Numbered from the stretch's first letter, positions 7,501 to 14,505 are shown. The stretch: 19,774 bases of DNA from an uncultured Clostridium sp. (GCA_900548455.1 URKQ01000047.1:1-19774); one strand, 5' to 3'. The notes: a model not told the origin generated them from the sequence alone. A program made the numbers and translations.

Positions 7501-8820
7501 CAAAAAGAAGCTGTATTAAACAGAGAAGTTAAGTTAAAAGATGATAATATGACGGCCTTAATTCATAAATTAACTCCTAATAGATTAAAGAAAAAATCAG
7601 AGTTAGAAGTGAATCTTGAGGAAAAGGAAAAAGCTCTTTTAAATAGAAAAGAAGTTATAAAAATATCTATAGATAACATTAAAAATGTAATTAATGATTG
7701 TTTAAGAGTATTTAATAGAATTTGTGATAATGATTGGTTTGATTTGAAAGAATACAATAATTTTAATAAATCTTATAAGGATGATTTGATAAAATTAAAG
7801 GATAAAATTTACAATGAAGAATTAAAATTATTAAAATCCCTACATGAAAAAGAAACAAAGCAAAAAGAAAAAATCAAGAATCAATTTGTAGATTTATGCA
7901 GTAAATATTTATATAAAAACCAAACAATAGACATATCTCTTAATACTATTGAAAAAGAAATTAATAAGGGAATTAATTATCATTTATCTATTCTTATAGA
8001 CAAGCAAGTTAATTTAATTAATATAACTTTGAAAAAGCTAACTACTGACTTAGAGATATTAGATACCGAGCAAAGTCAATTAATAAGTAATTATCTAGAT
8101 ATAGCAAAGCAATATACAGACGAGATGCTAAAAATAGATAAAAATAGTGTTTTAACTATAGAAAATACAAGAAAAAAAATGATGATAATTGATAAACTTA
8201 ATTATGATGAAATTAGTTCGCCAAGGATGCTTTCATTATTTATTGAAGAAATATTGGATTCTTTAATAAATAATAAAGACTTAGAAAGTGCCAATATAAT
8301 AAAAGCTATTAATAAGGAATTAAGTATAGAAAATTTACTTGAACATTATTGTGACTTAAATAGTATTGTTATTAAGTTTTATAAGGTAGAAGAAAATATA
8401 AGTAATAGTGATTATAAAAAATGGGAGGAGATGCTCCCTGACAATTCAGGAGGAGAAAAGTTTGTAAGTTTCTTCGTTTTATTAGCTACATTAATTAATT
8501 ATTCAAGAGGTAATTATTTAAAAAAGGAAGTATCATCCATGTCCATAATAATGGACAATCCTTTTGCTGCTATTTCTTCTCAGCATCTACTTATCCCAGT
8601 ATTTGAGTACGCTAAACAGAATAATATTCAATTAATTTGTTTTAGTGATCATGATAAGGTTGATATTGTGGAGCGATTTAATACAATAATAAGACTAGCT
8701 ATAACACCACTTACTAATATGAAGGAAGTGGTTGAAGCAGAGGTTCTAGGAAATAAAACTTATGAAGAAAAAATTGATGACGGTTATTATAGCTATAGTG
8801 AACAGATGACGCTATTATAA
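4495..8820 (+). CDS. SMC/MukB-like ATPase of a Wadjet-type condensin (JetC-like)
   Basis: This 1441-residue protein has SMC architecture. It has an N-terminal ATPase half, a long Lys/Glu/Asn/Leu coiled coil from about residue 245, and a non-coiled hinge-like island near 640-725 (around YYLGANYIKDNY and RIPILPYAIIL). A returning coiled coil runs to about 1250, followed by the C-terminal ATPase half. The Walker A loop is LRNGGGKS (37-44), the ABC signature is NSGGEK (1317-1322), Walker B is SIIMDNPFA (1350-1358), and an H-loop candidate is SDHDK (1384-1388). The first Walker A glycine is Leu37, and the usual catalytic Glu after the Walker B Asp is Asn1355. I recall NGGGKS and DNPF in other clostridial relatives, so these may be family traits. 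GGGAGG lies eight bases before ATG. In Wadjet systems this subunit loops plasmid DNA by ATP-driven extrusion. Whether this complex defends or organises the chromosome is open. Confidence 0.8.
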   Translation: MPTINKIRIVNFAYNKDNRIIPDTTFDFKSQDGLITLRNGGGKSIMAQIIMQPIVPMCSLGNNAKKRTFDNIFRKDKEPSYILIEWKLDNNKGVMTNGIAFKRFTSSEEEERENNIDYYTFILDRAQCDLNITNLKLSNLDGNVIKIKDYYEVKDYIDKRGGRVYKSESEAYRNNLMMYNIFPKEWKSIIAKINGDEGGLLKLFENSITSKDLALNWILKTIKEAINDESNLNELTNQTENYILKSRRRIEDRNNRTILKEYTSDISEFSMEVKNLEKIQREVEKSKSNLFDLGYTLEEHAKAEEFALSDLNKENMKIDENLHELTLHNISHRYYKVEAEKENLLKEKQELLKNIEEKNELLKEKKNLLTSLKVASIIENKKVAEKELAEYKAKIDKLSMKEKDLDVELRDIGYSINMFYKGSSTKLNDEIDRIRLSLKECNSEIEIHNKTLHHHNEKFNTLSEEVIGFKSRINGLSENIEEILAKVENANLFFRTNEDEIENEIVSIKDAELKMDLDIKNNTNKIDHINEDIKLKDREIDIIKNEIDKVNSELVLKEKELEAYIANCSYINEKLQKYNFTDSLKNKGIIINSLNKNATELELHINKMIDEKSRIKFQIEKLTSGGLSVNKSFLKHLEDRNIEYYLGANYIKDNYVNEANRKEIINRIPILPYAIILKKEDIHKIKDNAPDEYFDTVSILIEKEKIDLISFQDHSGVLELSKGISAVALFNNDSIIKDNLEEDRNNLIENLNIVEDKLKKWKQQLNEIIIFINKVEDTYYDEEYEVQLKDKINSLRENLNQLIDKLKKNNSYKEELKDQLDLLKNQNADLKNSMIKHQVKRSYLEDLKIKVLRKKEAYEKLQSAEDDLKVHENLILHEKSKVKSLERNLLDYKTDEMKISNEIHKLKEKHREFLIYSEGQIKEGEIESLISRYYSLRVKNDDGNIEEYKLKISQCIETIKKCELRMESFNELKYNSITYDFRLEEVAEKERDELNDEINNLSQKEAVLNREVKLKDDNMTALIHKLTPNRLKKKSELEVNLEEKEKALLNRKEVIKISIDNIKNVINDCLRVFNRICDNDWFDLKEYNNFNKSYKDDLIKLKDKIYNEELKLLKSLHEKETKQKEKIKNQFVDLCSKYLYKNQTIDISLNTIEKEINKGINYHLSILIDKQVNLINITLKKLTTDLEILDTEQSQLISNYLDIAKQYTDEMLKIDKNSVLTIENTRKKMMIIDKLNYDEISSPRMLSLFIEEILDSLINNKDLESANIIKAINKELSIENLLEHYCDLNSIVIKFYKVEENISNSDYKKWEEMLPDNSGGEKFVSFFVLLATLINYSRGNYLKKEVSSMSIIMDNPFAAISSQHLLIPVFEYAKQNNIQLICFSDHDKVDIVERFNTIIRLAITPLTNMKEVVEAEVLGNKTYEEKIDDGYYSYSEQMTLL

Positions 8821-8823
8821 AAC

Positions 8824-8850
8824 AAGGCTTCAGCATTTGCTGAAGCCTTT
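8824..8850. terminator. Bidirectional terminator between the condensin operon and the minus-strand coat gene
   Basis: AAGGCTTCAGC pairs perfectly with GCTGAAGCCTT around the loop ATTT. TTT follows on the plus strand and TTGTT on the minus strand. It begins three bases after the ATPase stop and ends two bases before the stop of the convergent gene. No room remains for a fourth operon gene. Confidence 0.88.
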
Positions 8851-8852
8851 CA

Positions 8853-9485
8853 TTATTCGCTTAAAAAGTCATTTTTAAAGGACCAATTTTTTTCGTCAAA
8901 ATTACTTAGTACTTCTTCAAAACATTTATTATCAAATTTTTTTTCGGTTTGACATTTGTATTCGCATGGATTAGGAGAGTAACATATATCACAATCATTT
9001 ATATCACAATCATATTTAATAGAAGAATTGTCACAATCACAATTATTTTTACAATGGTCTTCACAGTGAGGTTCTTCTTTTGCATCTATTAAAATATTAA
9101 TAGAAATAATATTGTAAACATAAATACATCTTTCACTCATTACGTCTCCACTGCAATAGCAAACTTTACTACAAATATCTAAAATATTTGTGCAAAGATT
9201 TAAAGGAATTAATTCGAAGAAAGGAGATGCAAATTTGCAGCTTACAACTTTTCCAGAGCAACCACATGTTTCATAACTAATTCTTACTACTTTTATACCC
9301 TTTATACATAGTTTAAAACCAGTGCACGTACAGATTAATTCTCTTTTAACATTTGTTAATTTCATTGATATATTTATAATTTCCTTTATAGGAGGATTAC
9401 AATTTCCAATAGAAAATTTGTCGCAATAATTATATTCTTTAATTATTCTTTTTGTTTTATCACAATTAACTAGATTCATGCCCAC
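8853..9485 (-). CDS. Cysteine-rich SPOCS (DUF3794)-like spore-surface protein
   Basis: The frame encodes about 210 residues with roughly 30 cysteines. The central part (about residues 45-150) follows the SPOCS/DUF3794 pattern also seen in the two plus-strand neighbours: a first strand pair ending in ELICTCTGFKLCIKGIKV, an ISYETCGCSGKV segment, a FASPFFELIPL strand, and a final CIYVYNIISINILI strand. The tail (about 155-195) is a Cys/Asn/Asp-rich linker suited to disulfide cross-linking or metal binding. Start choice: GTG at 9485 lies five bases after a GAGGTGA ribosome site. ATG at 9479, two codons later, is the alternative, and longer frames upstream lack support. The gene diverges from the collagen-like operon, so both are probably sporulation genes active in the mother cell (inference). 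No signal peptide is present, as expected for a coat or exosporium protein. Confidence 0.65.
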   Translation of the reverse strand: MGMNLVNCDKTKRIIKEYNYCDKFSIGNCNPPIKEIINISMKLTNVKRELICTCTGFKLCIKGIKVVRISYETCGCSGKVVSCKFASPFFELIPLNLCTNILDICSKVCYCSGDVMSERCIYVYNIISINILIDAKEEPHCEDHCKNNCDCDNSSIKYDCDINDCDICYSPNPCEYKCQTEKKFDNKCFEEVLSNFDEKNWSFKNDFLSE

Positions 9486-9613
9486 TTTATTCACCTCTAT
9501 AATGAAATTGGTTCTAATATAGAATATGACTTGAAAAAAAAAGTGTGAGATAGTTTGAAAAATAGTATCAATTTTATTAATACAAACATAAGTTAGTAGT
9601 GGGGGTGATAGAG
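9486..9613. promoter_or_regulatory. Divergent intergenic region of the spore-surface genes
   Basis: The 128 bases between two divergent spore-surface genes must carry both promoters. On the plus strand, CATAAGTTA (9587-9595) fits the CATANNNTA -10 shared by SigE/SigK promoters, but it would put the transcript start almost on the ribosome site. On the minus strand, GTCATATT (9530-9523) matches a SigE-type -35, with CATTATA 18 bases further on, again very close to the start codon. I cannot settle which sites are used. Confidence 0.3.
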
Positions 9614-11080
9614 TTGAGTAGTTATCCAACCTATTACAATGATAATCCATGTAGTAGAGAAAATGTTAGTTTAAATAATACAAATATTTCAAGTGCAACT
9701 CCATATTATACACCTCAAAGTTCCTATATTATGCCTATGTCAGGTCCTCAGGGGCAAAAGGGAGATTCAGGATGCCAAGGCCCTAAAGGAGATCCTGGAT
9801 ATCCAGGGCCTCCAGGATATCCAGGCCCTCCAGGAATGAAGGGAGATCCAGGGTGTCAAGGTCCTCCGGGGTATCCAGGTTGGCCAGGTCCACAAGGCCC
9901 TAAGGGAGATCCAGGATGTCCAGGTCCTCCAGGCCCTCCAGGCCCTCCAGGACAGTGTATGCCGATGCAGATGTGTCAACCTTGTGGCTGTGGAAGTTTC
10001 GGTTGTGGATGCAATAGTTTTGGTTGTGGATGCAATAGTTGTGGAAGTTGTAGATGTTGTTGTACTGGACCAACAGGAGCTACGGGAGCAACAGGAGTTA
10101 CGGGAGCAACAGGGGCAACAGGAGGTACAGGAGCAACAGGAAGTACAGGAGCAACAGGAGCCACTGGGGCAGGATGTTTAAAGTGCAATCATGTTTGTGA
10201 TTGGAGTTTTGAATACTATCCTTTAGGTTGTAGTAGTTTTGATTTATGTTATCAAACTGGAAGTTGGACTGCAAGTAGTGGAGTTGTTAGAACCAATGAG
10301 GTTTTAGTTCCTACAGGAACGGTACTACCAATTGGAGATCCTAATGGTACAGCCACAGTAAATGCATATTATTCTTCTATAAGCTTGAATAATATTGTAG
10401 GAACACCACCAGCAGCTATACCAGTTACTATTCCTATAAATACGGGCAAGTATTTTAATGTTGCGCATAGTGGAGACTATTCTTTAATATTGCAGCCAAC
10501 TTATAATAATGTATTAGGATTTATACCTTCATATTTTATAAAGGTTGTTGATATTGATGAGAATTGTTCATATGATTTATCGTTTTGGGGAGCAAAATAT
10601 GATTATAATTATGCTTTAAAATATAATCCTCAAGATACCCTAGCAGTGAATAGAGAAAACTACAATTTAATTACAAGTGCTTATTTATTTTGGGGTGATG
10701 TTTTAAATTCACCATGTTGTAGTATAAAAGACTTTATATTAAACCCTGTTAATTGGCCTGTTTCAAACAATATATGTAGTTTTAATGGTGAGTTAGCGGC
10801 TGCATTAAACCTTCCTAGAGGAGGAACTCAACAAATTATTGTTGGTAATGTAGATGGAACTGACCTTACTAAAGTACCACAATTAAATGACTATGATTTT
10901 GAATCTTACTCAATAATACCAACTTGTAATACCATTAAAGGGCCATGCTGTATTAATGGACTAGTTCCATCTAATAACACGAAGGCTACCATAGTATTCG
11001 TAGCAGAACCTAGTTATACAGTGAACAATATAAATGAACCAGCAGGTTTTTGGCTAATTGATGATGTAATATTATCATAA
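9614..11080 (+). CDS. Collagen-like exosporium glycoprotein (BclA-type)
   Basis: The 488-residue protein starts with a 43-residue N-terminal segment rich in Asn, Ser and Tyr. An uninterrupted collagen tract of 24 Gly-X-Y triplets follows (44-115, many GPP, GDP and GYP). Next is a Cys/Gly linker (116-151, repeated FGCGCNS units ending in CRCCC), then 12 Thr-rich triplets, mostly GAT (152-187). The last 300 residues (188-488) form a beta-rich globular domain that begins DWSFEYYPLGC and ends FWLIDDVILS, a pattern typical of jelly-roll carbohydrate-binding-like folds. Spore-hair proteins of the BclA type have this collagen stalk plus C-terminal head layout, and Thr in GXT triplets is the usual O-glycosylation site. 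TTG at 9614 is chosen because it lies five bases after a very strong GGGGGTGA site. It is the first gene of a three-gene operon with two SPOCS proteins. Confidence 0.85.
   Translation: MSSYPTYYNDNPCSRENVSLNNTNISSATPYYTPQSSYIMPMSGPQGQKGDSGCQGPKGDPGYPGPPGYPGPPGMKGDPGCQGPPGYPGWPGPQGPKGDPGCPGPPGPPGPPGQCMPMQMCQPCGCGSFGCGCNSFGCGCNSCGSCRCCCTGPTGATGATGVTGATGATGGTGATGSTGATGATGAGCLKCNHVCDWSFEYYPLGCSSFDLCYQTGSWTASSGVVRTNEVLVPTGTVLPIGDPNGTATVNAYYSSISLNNIVGTPPAAIPVTIPINTGKYFNVAHSGDYSLILQPTYNNVLGFIPSYFIKVVDIDENCSYDLSFWGAKYDYNYALKYNPQDTLAVNRENYNLITSAYLFWGDVLNSPCCSIKDFILNPVNWPVSNNICSFNGELAAALNLPRGGTQQIIVGNVDGTDLTKVPQLNDYDFESYSIIPTCNTIKGPCCINGLVPSNNTKATIVFVAEPSYTVNNINEPAGFWLIDDVILS
9743..9958 (+). repeat. Tandem 9-bp-based repeats encoding the first collagen tract
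   Basis: Imperfect units built on GGNCCNCCAGGN encode the 24 Gly-X-Y triplets. The GC content is far above that of the flanks, which comes from Gly and Pro codons. Slippage could change the number of triplets between strains. Confidence 0.75.
10067..10174 (+). repeat. Tandem GGAGCAACA-type repeats encoding the GAT collagen tract
   Basis: Repeated GGAGCAACA/GGAGCTACG nonamers encode 12 Gly-X-Y triplets, mostly Gly-Ala-Thr. The base sequence differs from the first tract, so the two collagen segments are not a simple duplication of each other. Confidence 0.75.
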
Positions 11081-11100
11081 TTTTAGGAGGATTAGTATTT

Positions 11101-12375
11101 ATGGACAATATAAATTCAACATGTAGTTGCAGTAAAATTTATGATAACTCTATGTGCAATTGCAATAAAGTAAATCCACAAAATGTACCTTGTAGCGATA
11201 ATTTTGAAATGACAACTCCATGTCAAAAGGAATTAGTATCTGCATGTAAATGTTCATCAGGTGCATCAACACAACAGAATTGCGTTAATTGTGTTGATGA
11301 GGGAGGAATCTTTTTACAAGACTTTGAAGAAGGTGTTGAAACATTTATATTAAAGGATGTATGGACTGAACTTACTATTAATGGAGTAGTTGCAGTTCCA
11401 ATACAAAAACCATCCATTGAACAGGTTGATTCAATTAATGCTACAGTTCAAATAATAAGCAAAAGGGTTGTGGTAACACCTGCAGTTTATGATAACACTG
11501 GAGTTGTAATTGATACCGTAAAAAATGAAGAAGGTAAAATAACTACAGGAAGAAAATTAGTTATTGAAGGTTTAGTATGTACTAATGTATCATATGTTTC
11601 ATTAAATAGAGATCAAAGTGTTCATAGTTATCATGGACAAATTCCATTTTCTGCATTTATAGTTTTACCTGAAGATGCAGATATTACTGCAAATTATGAA
11701 GTATTTGCAGTAGTTGAAGATATCCTTGTTAAGCAAGTTTGTGATAGAACTGTAAATATGACAGCAGTAGTTATACTAACAGCAGAAAAGACTTCAAAGA
11801 CTGATTGCTATAAGTCATATTATGAAAATTCAGGCATAGATTGTTCAAGCACTGTTAGTAGTTGTGCTCAAAACCAATGTTTTACAGAGCAACCTGTTAT
11901 AAAAGGTGTGGCTAGTACAATTCAAGTAGAAAATTTAATTACAGATTCACAAGAAACATTATGGACTGAGGTATCTGTCCCAGAATTATTAACTATTCCT
12001 ATTTGCAAACCAGATGTAATGCAAATTCTTACAGTAACATCCAATGTAGAGGTTATGTGCCAAAGAGTTATTACTACTCCAACATTACCTACAAATTATG
12101 AAGGTTTACAGTTAACAGGATTAAAACTACTAGTTCATGCAGTTTTAAGACAGAGGATAACTTATATTTCTACCACCGATTGTAGATCTGTCCATTCAGC
12201 GCATTTTGATGTACCTGTATCAGTTTATATAGTTCTTCCAAATGGTACTTCTCCATTAAGTAAATATAAAATTAGAACTTGTATTGAAGATTTATATGCA
12301 TGTGCTCTTAATGAAAGACAAGTATTTAAAAATACTACACTATTTGTTAAAGCAGAGCCTATAGCTTGCGTATAG
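11101..12375 (+). CDS. Double SPOCS (DUF3794)-domain spore-surface protein
   Basis: This 424-residue protein has a Cys-rich N-terminal segment (1-70, with about a dozen Cys such as CSCSKIYDNSMCNC). Two SPOCS/DUF3794 domains follow, at about 74-232 and 268-424, joined by a short Cys-containing linker. Both domains share a WTE opening, an early VPI or IPI strand, a conserved GRKLVIEG or GLKLLVHA strand, an SVHS motif (D-Q-SVHS and C-R-SVHS), an F-IVLP or Y-IVLP strand, and a closing strand (VVILTAE or LFVKAEP). SPOCS domains occur in spore coat and morphogenesis proteins of clostridia and bacilli. The gene lies 20 bases after the collagen-like gene, with AGGAGG ten bases before its ATG. It probably assembles with its neighbours in the coat or exosporium, with the Cys-rich segment available for cross-links (inference). 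Confidence 0.8.
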   Translation: MDNINSTCSCSKIYDNSMCNCNKVNPQNVPCSDNFEMTTPCQKELVSACKCSSGASTQQNCVNCVDEGGIFLQDFEEGVETFILKDVWTELTINGVVAVPIQKPSIEQVDSINATVQIISKRVVVTPAVYDNTGVVIDTVKNEEGKITTGRKLVIEGLVCTNVSYVSLNRDQSVHSYHGQIPFSAFIVLPEDADITANYEVFAVVEDILVKQVCDRTVNMTAVVILTAEKTSKTDCYKSYYENSGIDCSSTVSSCAQNQCFTEQPVIKGVASTIQVENLITDSQETLWTEVSVPELLTIPICKPDVMQILTVTSNVEVMCQRVITTPTLPTNYEGLQLTGLKLLVHAVLRQRITYISTTDCRSVHSAHFDVPVSVYIVLPNGTSPLSKYKIRTCIEDLYACALNERQVFKNTTLFVKAEPIACV

Positions 12376-12391
12376 AAGGGAGGAGTATATT

Positions 12392-13225
12392 ATGTATTGC
12401 CAATGTAATCATGGATACAATTATCAAGTAGTGGGACTATGTGATGAACCATCAAGATTTAATTCAGATGAAAAAGAATCTTGGACTCAAATAACTGTGC
12501 CAGAAATTCTTCAATTACCAGATTGTTACCCAGATATAGAAGATCTAGAGAGAATTTATATTAATGTTAAAGTAGATACTGTAAAAGTTATTGATACACC
12601 AAGTAAAATTGAGAATGGAGTATTAATTCCTAATGAAGAAGGTACAACTTTAACAGGAAGAAAACTTCTTGTTGATGGAGTAATATGTCAAACAACAGTA
12701 TATACAGCAGATACCTGCATACAATCACTTCATTCTGTAAATTTCCAATATCCTTTTAGCACCTATATTGTTATTCCTAACGATGGAACACCATTAGAAT
12801 TAGCTAAATACTGTGTAGATGTATGTATAGAGGATGTATATGCTAAAGTTTTAAACAGTAGAACAATATTTAAGAGTGTAACATTGTTTATAAAAGCCAA
12901 CAATGCAAAACCAACATGTTGCACACCAGATCAAGCAACAGCTACAGTTGCTGGAACAATTTCATATAATGGTACTGAAAGTGCAGTTCCTGTAACTGTA
13001 AAATTATATAAAACTCCAAATATTTTTGTTGAGAAGACAATTTTAGCAGTAGCTGAAGGAACACCAACTGTATATGCTTTTAGAAATTTATGTCCAGGAA
13101 CCTATACTGTTGTATTTGATGTAGATGATACTAATTATTCAGTTGCTACAACACCAGCAAACGCAACTGTTACAGTTGCATCAAGTGGTGTAGGTGAAGT
13201 AGATGCTACAATTAGTGATAAATAA
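12392..13225 (+). CDS. SPOCS-domain protein with a C-terminal Cna_B/prealbumin-like domain
   Basis: The first 24 residues carry three Cys and a Tyr-rich start. A single SPOCS/DUF3794 domain follows at about 28-172 (SWTQITVPEI opening, GRKLLVDG, SLHSVNF, YIVIPND, then TLFIKAN). After a short Cys-containing linker (about 173-180), residues 182-277 form a beta-rich module with the usual Cna_B/carboxypeptidase-regulatory-like pattern: ATVAGTISYNG, VPVTVKLYK, then FRNLCPGTYTVVFD and a final strand. Its SPOCS domain is closer to the second domain of the upstream protein than to the first (shared IED-[VL]-YA-[KC] segment). GGGAGG sits eight bases before the ATG, 16 bases after the preceding stop, so all three genes form one operon that ends at the terminator at 13282. 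A structural role in the spore surface is likely. Confidence 0.78.
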   Translation: MYCQCNHGYNYQVVGLCDEPSRFNSDEKESWTQITVPEILQLPDCYPDIEDLERIYINVKVDTVKVIDTPSKIENGVLIPNEEGTTLTGRKLLVDGVICQTTVYTADTCIQSLHSVNFQYPFSTYIVIPNDGTPLELAKYCVDVCIEDVYAKVLNSRTIFKSVTLFIKANNAKPTCCTPDQATATVAGTISYNGTESAVPVTVKLYKTPNIFVEKTILAVAEGTPTVYAFRNLCPGTYTVVFDVDDTNYSVATTPANATVTVASSGVGEVDATISDK

Positions 13226-13281
13226 ATTTGATAAAAATATACACTATTAAATTAGAGTATTTAAATATAGATAGATAAGTT

Positions 13282-13321
13282 AAAGGGGAATATTTATTTT
13301 ATTTAAATGTTTCCCTTTTAT
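13282..13321 (+). terminator. Intrinsic terminator of the spore-surface operon
   Basis: AAAGGGGAATATTT pairs with AAATGTTTCCCTTT (14 pairs including two G-U) around a 9-base loop, then TTTTAT. It lies 57 bases after the last SPOCS gene and before the glycosyltransferase. Confidence 0.75.
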
Positions 13322-13362
13322 AATGCTCGGAAACTTATATTTTGTGGTAGGGGGTTAAGATA

Positions 13363-14430
13363 TTGATAACAATAAGTTTGTGTATGATAGTAAAAAATGA
13401 AAGCAAAGTTATAGAAAGATGTTTAGATTCAATAAAAGAAGTGGTAGATGAGATAATAATTGTTGATACTGGTTCAACAGATAATACAAAAGAACTTATT
13501 AAAAAATATGATGCAAAAATAATTGATTATAAGTGGAATGACAATTTTGCAGATGCAAGAAATTTTTCTTTTAGCATGGCCACAAAGGATTATGTTTTGT
13601 GGCTTGATGCAGATGATATAGTACCTAGAGAAAGTACTCAAAGGATATTAGATTTAAAGAAAGTTTTAGATGAATCTATTGATTCGGTAACAATGAAATA
13701 TGTTTTAGGAATGGATGAATATGATAATATTACAATGTCTTTAGGTAGAAATAGGCTGGTAAGGAGAGATTGTAATTTTAAATGGATAGGTGCTGTTCAT
13801 GAATATTTAGATGTTTCAGGTAAAATACTCAACACGGATATAAAAGTTATTCATAAAAAAGATAAGGTATCTTCTCAAAGAAATCTTAATATTTTTAGGA
13901 AAATGATTAAGGAAGAAAAAGTGTTTACTCCAAGAGATAAGTTTTATTATGGGAATGAGTTATTTTATAATGAATTATATAGTGAAGCGATAAAAATCTA
14001 TGAAGATTTTTTAATAGAAGATGATAGTTGGGTTGAGGATAAAAAAACTGCATGTATGAACCTTTCAATCTGTTATAGAAATTTAAAGGAAACATCTAAA
14101 GTATTAAGTACCTTATTTAGAAGTTTTGAATACGATGCTCCTAGAGCTGATTTTGCATGTTGTATAGGAGATGTTTTATTAGAAAAGGATAATATTGAAG
14201 GGGCAATTTTTTGGTATGAAGTAGCAGCAAACTGGATGCCTCCACAAGATTATTTAGGACTTATAAATGAAGCATATTATACATGGGTTCCAAATCTTCA
14301 GCTATGTGTTTCATATTTTAAAAAAGGAGATATTAATAAATCAGCCATTCATAATGAAGAAGCTGCAAAATACATTCCACAGGATTCTAGAATAAAATAT
14401 AATAGGGAACTTTTAAAAGAATATTTATGA
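13363..14430 (+). CDS. Family 2 glycosyltransferase with C-terminal TPR-like repeats
   Basis: This 355-residue soluble enzyme begins ISLCMIVKNES, the signature start of GT-A fold, family 2 glycosyltransferases. The nucleotide-sugar site shows DTGSTDNT (35-42) and the metal-binding DXD as LDADD (81-85). Acceptor-side residues with W-GAVHE follow near 145. From about residue 190 the chain is helical with repeats of TPR type (FYYGNELFYNELYSEAIKIYEDFL, then a second at about 228-250 and a third ending AIFWYEVAAN), resembling SunS-like peptide glycosyltransferases that bind protein acceptors. The start is TTG at 13363, eight bases after GGGGG; no ATG gives a better fit. It lies just after the collagen-like operon, and clostridial and Bacillus spore glycosyltransferases often sit beside BclA-type genes. 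The Thr-rich collagen tract is therefore a likely substrate (inference). Confidence 0.82.
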   Translation: MITISLCMIVKNESKVIERCLDSIKEVVDEIIIVDTGSTDNTKELIKKYDAKIIDYKWNDNFADARNFSFSMATKDYVLWLDADDIVPRESTQRILDLKKVLDESIDSVTMKYVLGMDEYDNITMSLGRNRLVRRDCNFKWIGAVHEYLDVSGKILNTDIKVIHKKDKVSSQRNLNIFRKMIKEEKVFTPRDKFYYGNELFYNELYSEAIKIYEDFLIEDDSWVEDKKTACMNLSICYRNLKETSKVLSTLFRSFEYDAPRADFACCIGDVLLEKDNIEGAIFWYEVAANWMPPQDYLGLINEAYYTWVPNLQLCVSYFKKGDINKSAIHNEEAAKYIPQDSRIKYNRELLKEYL

Positions 14431-14461
14431 AAAAGTAAAGGTAAAGTTCATTTTAATAAAC

Positions 14462-14504
14462 AAGTGATACATCCCTTGTCTACTTGATAAGGGATGTATC
14501 ACTT
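14462..14504. terminator. Long perfect hairpin between convergent genes
   Basis: AAGTGATACATCCCTT pairs perfectly with AAGGGATGTATCACTT (16 bp) around an 11-base loop. It lies between the glycosyltransferase stop and the minus-strand stop at 14506-14508. T-rich DNA follows only moderately on either side, so it probably serves both genes, though the U-tracts are weak. Confidence 0.7.
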
Positions 14505-14505
14505 A

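Noticed and set aside
8821..9485. Minus-strand gene next to the condensin operon as a divergent JetD
   Set aside because: The protein is short, Cys-rich and SPOCS-like, and has no TOPRIM Glu/Asp-x-Asp pattern.
9587..9595. CATAAGTTA as a firm SigK promoter
   Set aside because: The match to CATANNNTA is good, but the transcript would begin almost at the ribosome site, and the -35 is not convincing. It is kept only as a note in the intergenic entry.
9767..10188. Other-frame and minus-strand frames, and a CRISPR-like look, in the collagen region
   Set aside because: The repeats are short codon repeats without spacers. The Trp/Arg- and Pro/Val-rich products only mirror the Gly-X-Y coding repeats.
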